From the NCBI GenBank assembly GCA_900762005.1, contig CAAFEV010000225.1:1-9876 (forward strand): DNA of 9,876 nt, given 5' to 3'. Shown here one piece after another: positions 6,144-9,876 of the stretch (position 1 is its first letter; the number at the start of each line of letters is the position of its first letter). A program made the translations under genes and the position numbers. Below the pieces are notes generated by a model that had not been told where the DNA came from, ran no database searches, and saw only the letters and a program-made list of their open reading frames with translations. Source of the DNA: an uncultured Oscillospiraceae bacterium. GTDB taxonomy: Bacteria > Bacillota > Clostridia > Oscillospirales > Oscillospiraceae.

Positions 6144-7730
6144 ATGAAACGAATTACCGCCCTTTTCCTGTCCGTGCTGCTGCTGCTTTCTCTGGCAGCC
6201 TGCAAGCAGACCGCAAAATCCGAAGCCACAACCACCGTCCCCGGAACATTGGCCGAGCTCCCGCAAGCAGACGAGGTCACGCTGGACTTCTATGGACACA
6301 GCGATTTTCTCGGCAATTTGCAGCAGTCCGACACAGCACCCGGTGCCGCAATTTTGGCGGCAGAGGAAGCCGCTCTGCAAGAGAATAATCCCAGTGGCAG
6401 CTTTTTCTTTGCCCTCGGCGATGCCCTCAGCGGCACACCGATTGCCGCCTTGGTAGAAGGACAATCTGTCGCAGAGGCCTTTAACGCCATGCCCTACGAT
6501 GCCTTTACTCTCGGCAACCACGAATTCGACTGGGGCCCGGAGGTTCTCGAAGCTACTCTTTCCGAGATGAATTGCCCCGTGCTCTGCGCAAATATTTTGG
6601 ACAAAGCCACCGGCGAGCCGCTCAAGGGCACCGTTCCCTATGTAATTCTTGAAAAAAGCGGCGTAAAGGTCGGCGTTTTGGGCCTGACCACCGAAGCCAC
6701 CCCCACCATCATCCGCGCCGAGTATGCCGCAGTGCTTGAAATTGCCGACACAACGAAAACCGCCGCAAAATATGTTCCGGAAATGCGCGCTGCCGGTGCC
6801 GAGCTTATTGTCATTGCTGGGCATCTGCCGCTGTATCTGAAGGACGGTGCTACCGAGTATTCCGGCGAGCTTTGGGACATTGCCAATCAGGTTGAGGGCA
6901 TTGATGCCATCTTCGGCGGTCACAACGACACCTTGAATACCGCCGAAAAAATCAATGGCATTCCGGTAGCAAAATGCTCCTTCTACGGCAACGAGCTGGC
7001 GCACATCAGCCTGACGTATGACCGTGCAAGCAAGGCAGTCACCGCCTCTTCCTGCGAAAACATCAGTGTGACGGATGCCATCGCAAGTCTGAGCGCAGAC
7101 GAAGCTGTTACGGGAATTGTTGCAAAATACGCAGAGGAAACCGACCGTATTTTTGATAACAAAATCGGCGATGCCTCCGAAAACTGCGAGGTCGATTACT
7201 TCTATGAGTGCTCCATTGGCAACTGGTTTTCCAATGCGGTAAAGGACGCAACCGGCGCAGACATGGCGTTCATCAATCCCTCCGGTATTTTTGAGAGCGT
7301 TCCGGCAGGCGAAATCAGCTTGCGCAAGCTCTATCAGATGAGCCCGTTTGAAAACGAACTGGTTATTGCCGAATTCACAGGTGCGCAGCTTCGCGCGCTG
7401 TGGGAAACCACGCTGGAAACCGAGCACATTCAGCAGTACGGCACGCTGGCGTTTGCCGGCCTTTGCATTACTTATGATTCCGCGGCGCAGGACGGCAGCA
7501 AGGTGCAATCTCTTACCCTGCCGGACGGCACGGAAATCAAGGACGAGGCTGTCTTCACCGTTGCAACGCTGGACTTCCTTGCTGGCGGCGGCAATGGTTA
7601 CCCCCTTCTGCCAGAATTGAGCTGGACGGGAACCGCCATCATGATGCGCGATGCCTATGCCAACGCGCTGCGCACCATGGGCACGCTTGACGCGGCAACT
7701 GTCGGCTGGATGACGGATAGCAGCAAGTAA
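6144..7730 (+). CDS. 5'-nucleotidase/metallophosphatase-superfamily lipoprotein with altered active site
   Basis: A 528-residue predicted lipoprotein. A signal peptide with a long Leu-rich core ends in the lipobox LAAC (C20), so it should be anchored outside the membrane. It then resembles UshA-type enzymes: a calcineurin-like metallophosphatase domain (about 45-300) and a C-terminal 5'-nucleotidase domain (about 335-520). Conserved motifs are D54, GD with D93, GNHEFD (N125, H126), H227 (IAGHLP) and H260 (GGH). Departures: the metal-1 histidine of the first DxH motif is Leu56, the position of UshA Gln254 is Asp262 (GGHND), and the NxGGIR arginine is Phe383 (NPSGIF). The GGDGY loop reads GGGNGY. 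The relatives hydrolyse nucleotides, UDP-sugars or cyclic nucleotides; here the substrate is uncertain. ATG 6144 is chosen over upstream in-frame ATGs at 6114 and 6138 because GGAGG (6132-6136) is 7 bases before it and the signal peptide starts MKR. It appears to be monocistronic. Confidence 0.85.
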   Translation: MKRITALFLSVLLLLSLAACKQTAKSEATTTVPGTLAELPQADEVTLDFYGHSDFLGNLQQSDTAPGAAILAAEEAALQENNPSGSFFFALGDALSGTPIAALVEGQSVAEAFNAMPYDAFTLGNHEFDWGPEVLEATLSEMNCPVLCANILDKATGEPLKGTVPYVILEKSGVKVGVLGLTTEATPTIIRAEYAAVLEIADTTKTAAKYVPEMRAAGAELIVIAGHLPLYLKDGATEYSGELWDIANQVEGIDAIFGGHNDTLNTAEKINGIPVAKCSFYGNELAHISLTYDRASKAVTASSCENISVTDAIASLSADEAVTGIVAKYAEETDRIFDNKIGDASENCEVDYFYECSIGNWFSNAVKDATGADMAFINPSGIFESVPAGEISLRKLYQMSPFENELVIAEFTGAQLRALWETTLETEHIQQYGTLAFAGLCITYDSAAQDGSKVQSLTLPDGTEIKDEAVFTVATLDFLAGGGNGYPLLPELSWTGTAIMMRDAYANALRTMGTLDAATVGWMTDSSK

Positions 7731-7734
7731 GCTG

Positions 7735-7763
7735 TTGCATTTCTGAAGAAAATCAAGTATAGT
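7735..7763 (+). promoter_or_regulatory. Possible tetR-MATE promoter overlapping the terminator arm
   Basis: TTGCAT (7735-7740, three matches to TTGACA) lies 17 bases before TATAGT (7758-7763, five of six to TATAAT). The start point would be near 7770, about 50 bases before the tetR ATG. The -10 overlaps the first bases of the terminator's left arm (7761-7770), which would therefore be almost entirely missing from transcripts started here. The -35 is weak, so this is a moderate call. Confidence 0.45.
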
Positions 7764-7806
7764 GGAGTTGTGAAGGCGTTTTCGCGTCTTGGCAACTCCA
7801 CTTTTT
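7761..7806 (+). terminator. Rho-independent terminator after the lipoprotein gene
   Basis: AGTGGAGTTG (7761-7770) pairs perfectly with CAACTCCACT (7793-7802), and a T-run covers 7802-7806. Inside the loop a GCG-TTTT-CGC mini-stem with flanking AAG/CTT extends the structure. It starts 30 bases after the lipoprotein stop codon and ends only 13 bases before the tetR ATG, just ahead of its ribosome site GGAGGA (7808-7813). Confidence 0.8.
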
Positions 7807-7819
7807 CGGAGGACAGACT

Positions 7820-8398
7820 ATGACTGCTCGGGGAGAACAGACCCGTGAAAAAATCAGAAATGCAGCGCGCCGCTTATTTGCGCAAAAGGGCTATTCCGGC
7901 GTGACCATGAAAGATATCTGTGACACCACCGGCTTAAGCCGGGGCGGGTTGTACCGGCATTACGGGAGCACGGCAGAGATTTTTCAGGATATCTTTTCTG
8001 CGGAGAATACCACACAGATTGATTTTATCGCCCAAGCCGTTGAAAGCGGCAGCAGTGCCGTACGCGCGCTCGATTGCCTGCTTGCGGTTCTCTGCCAGGA
8101 AATGGCTGACGCAGAGTCGTCACTGAGCCTTGCAATCTGCGAATACGGGCAGCACTGCGACCGCAGCTTTTTCACGCTCATGCACAAGCGCAGCGCGGAA
8201 AAATGGACGCATCTGCTTGAATACGGCATCCGGCGCGGAGAATTTGCGAAGATAGACGTGGCGCAGACGGTAGACCTGCTTTTGTACAGCTATCAGGGCG
8301 TGCGCGTGTTCAGCCGACTCTTGCCGGACAGTCAGACTGCCGCCGAGCATATTACCGCCCAGCTTCGCCGCCTTCTTGTGCCGGAGGACCCAGCATGA
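7820..8398 (+). CDS. TetR/AcrR-family transcriptional regulator
   Basis: A 192-residue TetR-family repressor. The N-terminal helix-turn-helix spans about residues 9-55, with the recognisable stretch GYSGVTMKDICDTTGLSRGG followed by LYRHYGSTAEIF in place of the common YYHFKSKEEL. The remaining helices form the ligand and dimer domain, which has no recognisable specificity signature. It ends in ATGA, with the MATE start codon overlapping its stop, so the two are co-transcribed and translationally coupled. The usual inference for such pairs is that the regulator represses its own transcription and the pump and is released by a pump substrate. Start ATG 7820 is backed by GGAGGA at 7808-7813. It could also act on the palindromes upstream of the lipoprotein gene, which is not demonstrated. 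Confidence 0.88.
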   Translation: MTARGEQTREKIRNAARRLFAQKGYSGVTMKDICDTTGLSRGGLYRHYGSTAEIFQDIFSAENTTQIDFIAQAVESGSSAVRALDCLLAVLCQEMADAESSLSLAICEYGQHCDRSFFTLMHKRSAEKWTHLLEYGIRRGEFAKIDVAQTVDLLLYSYQGVRVFSRLLPDSQTAAEHITAQLRRLLVPEDPA

Positions 8399-9690
8399 AG
8401 CCGCAGAAAAATCGCCCGCTTCGTTTTCTGTTGCTCATGATGCTCTCCCTGCTTTTGCAGCAGGGTCTGCTCTTCGCGGATGCGACTGTTGTGGGAAATC
8501 TGCTTGGAAAAGAGCTGTTCGCCGCTATCGAGCTGCAAACAGCTCTTTTGCGCGTTCCCGTCAGCTTTGCCGCAGGCTTTGCAGCCGGAATTACCATCGT
8601 CGTTTCCCATCGGTTAAGCAATCGGCGCGCTGCCGGCAGTACCGCTGCGGTCGGCTTGCTTTTGGCACTCAGCGCGGGCACTTTCATCACTGCCGCCGTG
8701 CAGCTTTCAGGCAGCCGTCTTCTGGATTGGATGGCGGTTCCGGCTGCCATTCGTCCGGCTTCTTTTTCCTATCTTCGCATTTATATCTCCGGCACGGTAT
8801 TTACGCTGCTGTTCAATGCCTGTATCGGCATTTTTCACGCTTATCAGGATGCAAAAACGCCGCTGCTTCTTATGGCAGCCTCGTTTGCCCTGAATCTGCT
8901 GCTCGATTTGCTTCTGGTGCCTATCTTTCCGGACGGATTAGCAGGTGCGGCTTTTGCAACCCTGTTCAGTCAGGCACTGGTCGCACTCGCCGCCTTGGTG
9001 CTTTTAATCAAGAAAAAAATGCTGAAAGCACCGGACGCGGCTTCCCGCAAAGAGCTGCTTGCCATTGTGAAGGCAGGTCTTCCTATCGGCGCGCAGGCGT
9101 TTGTCTTCGCCGCCACCAACGCTTTTTTACAGCAGCGGCTCAATGCTTTGGGCATGGAAGCAATTGCGGCATGGTCTCTGTGCAACAAGCTGGATATGCC
9201 GGTTTGGGTTGTGATAGACGCGATGAGCATCAGCATCACAACCTTCTGCGCCGCTGCTTACGGCGGTAATGAAGCTTTGTCGGTAAAGCAGCTTGTCACG
9301 CGCATCGGCGGCTTCTGTATGCCCGTGCTTGCCGTTCTTGTTGCGCTGCTATTTGCAATTCCTGCGCTTTTAGGCAGGTTGATTCTGCCAAACGCCGCCG
9401 TCTGCGCCGATGCCGCAAGCCTCATGCGTCTGCTTGCTCCCTTTTATCTGGTATATGCCTGCGGAGAATTGGCAGCCGCCCTGTTCCGCAGCCGTGGAAA
9501 TACGCTTCTGCCCTTTGCCGTCATTGTTTTGCAGTGCGCCACCCGTATCGGACTGCTGCTGTCCTTCCCCAACAGGCAAACGCTCCGCTTTTTCGCGGTT
9601 GTTTATATGGTTTCCGTCTGCGTTTTTTCCGTTTTACTGCTCGTCCCCACGGCTCTGCGCCACCGCAGGCAAGCTCTATGTCAGTCATAA
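8395..9690 (+). CDS. MATE-family multidrug efflux transporter
   Basis: A 431-residue, strongly hydrophobic membrane protein whose sequence fits the 12-helix, two-bundle MATE fold (families run about 440-460 residues, so slightly short). The first bundle opens with FLLLMMLSLLLQQGLLFADA followed by a VVGNLLG turn, the counterpart of the family's ADTVIVGRxLG segment. Internal-repeat relatives are visible as VSFAAGFAAGITIVVSHRLS (56-75) and MPVWVVIDAMSISITTFCAA (268-287), each in the second helix of a bundle, where MATE proteins carry the GxxxxxGxGxxxxxxxxxGA pattern. Such pumps export cationic drugs, flavins or metabolites using a Na+ or H+ gradient. Its ATG overlaps the tetR stop (ATGA), so translation is coupled and the regulator probably responds to a transported compound. 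The natural substrate cannot be read from the sequence. Confidence 0.88.
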   Translation: MKPQKNRPLRFLLLMMLSLLLQQGLLFADATVVGNLLGKELFAAIELQTALLRVPVSFAAGFAAGITIVVSHRLSNRRAAGSTAAVGLLLALSAGTFITAAVQLSGSRLLDWMAVPAAIRPASFSYLRIYISGTVFTLLFNACIGIFHAYQDAKTPLLLMAASFALNLLLDLLLVPIFPDGLAGAAFATLFSQALVALAALVLLIKKKMLKAPDAASRKELLAIVKAGLPIGAQAFVFAATNAFLQQRLNALGMEAIAAWSLCNKLDMPVWVVIDAMSISITTFCAAAYGGNEALSVKQLVTRIGGFCMPVLAVLVALLFAIPALLGRLILPNAAVCADAASLMRLLAPFYLVYACGELAAALFRSRGNTLLPFAVIVLQCATRIGLLLSFPNRQTLRFFAVVYMVSVCVFSVLLLVPTALRHRRQALCQS

Positions 9691-9692
9691 CC

Positions 9693-9711
9693 CCCCCGGC
9701 TAAGCCGGGGG
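9693..9711. repeat. GC-rich hairpin directly after the MATE gene
   Basis: CCCCCGGC (9693-9700) pairs perfectly with GCCGGGGG (9704-9711) around TAA, beginning two bases after the MATE stop codon. It has no T-run, unlike the other terminators here. It may be the former MATE terminator whose T-run was displaced by the insertion sequence to its right, or part of that element's end. Confidence 0.75.
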
Positions 9712-9727
9712 CCAGACTGTCAAAGAA

Positions 9728-9761
9728 GTCCTGCTTTCAGGTGGTGAAAGCAGGGCTTTTT
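9728..9761 (+). terminator. Strong terminator hairpin serving MATE, inside the transposase 3' end
   Basis: GTCCTGCTTTCA (9728-9739) pairs with TGAAAGCAGGGC (9745-9756) over 12 positions with one T-G pair, around the loop GGTGG. It is followed by five T (9757-9761). On the + strand it ends the tetR-MATE transcript. On the - strand it covers the last codons and stop of the transposase, where an A-run/T-run arrangement is less favourable. Confidence 0.82.
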
Positions 9762-9876
9762 CTGTAAAAATCGGGATATATAACGAAAATGGCATGGAAA
9801 AAGGAGTTTCTCCAACTCCATTCTGCCAGCTTTTTCAGATTCATGGCAGCAAATTTGAGCCTGACCCATCGTGTTA
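9737..9876 (-). CDS. Transposase C-terminal fragment (IS1182/IS5-type, DDE_Tnp_1_6-like), cut by window edge
   Basis: On the - strand an open frame enters from the right edge and gives 45 codons to a TGA at 9739-9737. The stretch LKFAAMNLKKLAEWSW is the characteristic C-terminal end of IS1182/IS5-type transposases (alanine-rich helix, then NLKKLA and an aromatic-basic tail) that carry the DDE_Tnp_1_6 domain. The catalytic domain lies outside the window, so completeness and activity cannot be judged. The stop codon falls at the loop edge of the terminator hairpin at 9728-9761. It faces the MATE gene tail to tail. Family assignment rests on one short motif. Confidence 0.68.
   Translation of the reverse strand, partial: TRWVRLKFAAMNLKKLAEWSWRNSFFHAIFVIYPDFYRKSPAFTT

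Larger units (their letters stand above)
9713..9876 (-). mobile_element. End of an insertion sequence (IS1182/IS5-like), continuing past the window
   Basis: The DNA carrying the transposase tail must belong to an insertion element whose right end lies to the left of 9737. A plausible boundary is at or near 9713, where CAGACTGTCAAAGAAGTC begins immediately beside the GC-rich hairpin. The exact end cannot be fixed without the opposite terminal repeat, which is outside the window. Confidence 0.5.

Noticed and set aside
6120..7508. 462-codon antisense open frame opposite the nucleotidase-like gene
   Set aside because: No family motif or promoter was seen, and the opposite strand encodes a full-length lipoprotein with a good ribosome site and signal peptide.

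Overview
The window looks like a piece of a Bacillota chromosome, most likely a Clostridia/Oscillospiraceae-type gut anaerobe. This is inferred from strong AGGAGG-type ribosome binding sites, TTGACA/TATAAT-type promoters, T-tailed hairpin terminators, a Gram-positive-style lipoprotein signal, moderate GC genes with AT-rich intergenic DNA, and the gene families present. The genus cannot be named from sequence reading alone. Eight genes are read on the + strand, plus one at the left edge that begins just outside the window and one transposase fragment on the - strand at the right edge.

Region 1 (1-5054) is a tight five-gene catabolic operon with gaps of 2 to 23 bases. In order it encodes a GarR-like 2-hydroxy-3-oxopropionate reductase, a PdxA2-like 4-phospho-hydroxyacid dehydrogenase, a threonine-dehydrogenase-like zinc dehydrogenase, a DUF1537 four-carbon acid sugar kinase and a TIM-barrel sugar isomerase/epimerase. 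The kinase plus PdxA2 pair is the known signature of D-threonate-type C4 sugar acid use, in which phosphorylation at O4 and oxidation at C3 with loss of CO2 give dihydroxyacetone phosphate. The zinc dehydrogenase and isomerase could feed other stereoisomers or acids into that pair, and the GarR-like enzyme suggests a link to D-glycerate. No transporter and no OtnC-type aldolase lie in the window. A GntR/FCD regulator (5127-5801) follows with its own consensus-like promoter and is the obvious candidate ligand-responsive regulator.

Region 2 (5802-6143) is a 340-base AT-rich intergenic stretch rich in structure. It holds a roughly 138-base imperfect palindrome with a transposon-like end (GGGCTGTTGCA), whose centre is a strong bidirectional terminator hairpin. 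A nested inverted repeat with alternative pairings follows, and then a strong promoter whose -35/-10 spacer is occupied by a perfect palindrome that is repeated imperfectly 32 bases downstream.

Region 3 (6144-7730) is one gene for a secreted lipoprotein of the 5'-nucleotidase/metallophosphatase superfamily. Several normally invariant residues are changed (one metal site and the nucleotide-site arginine), so its substrate is open.

Region 4 (7731-9690) is a TetR regulator overlapping a MATE-family efflux pump by four bases, a classic self-regulated exporter pair. A hairpin between the lipoprotein gene and tetR appears to terminate upstream transcripts while overlapping the tetR promoter.

Region 5 (9691-9876) holds a GC-rich hairpin, a strong terminator, and the C-terminal 45 codons of an IS1182/IS5-type (DDE_Tnp_1_6-like) transposase on the - strand, marking an insertion sequence that continues beyond the window.
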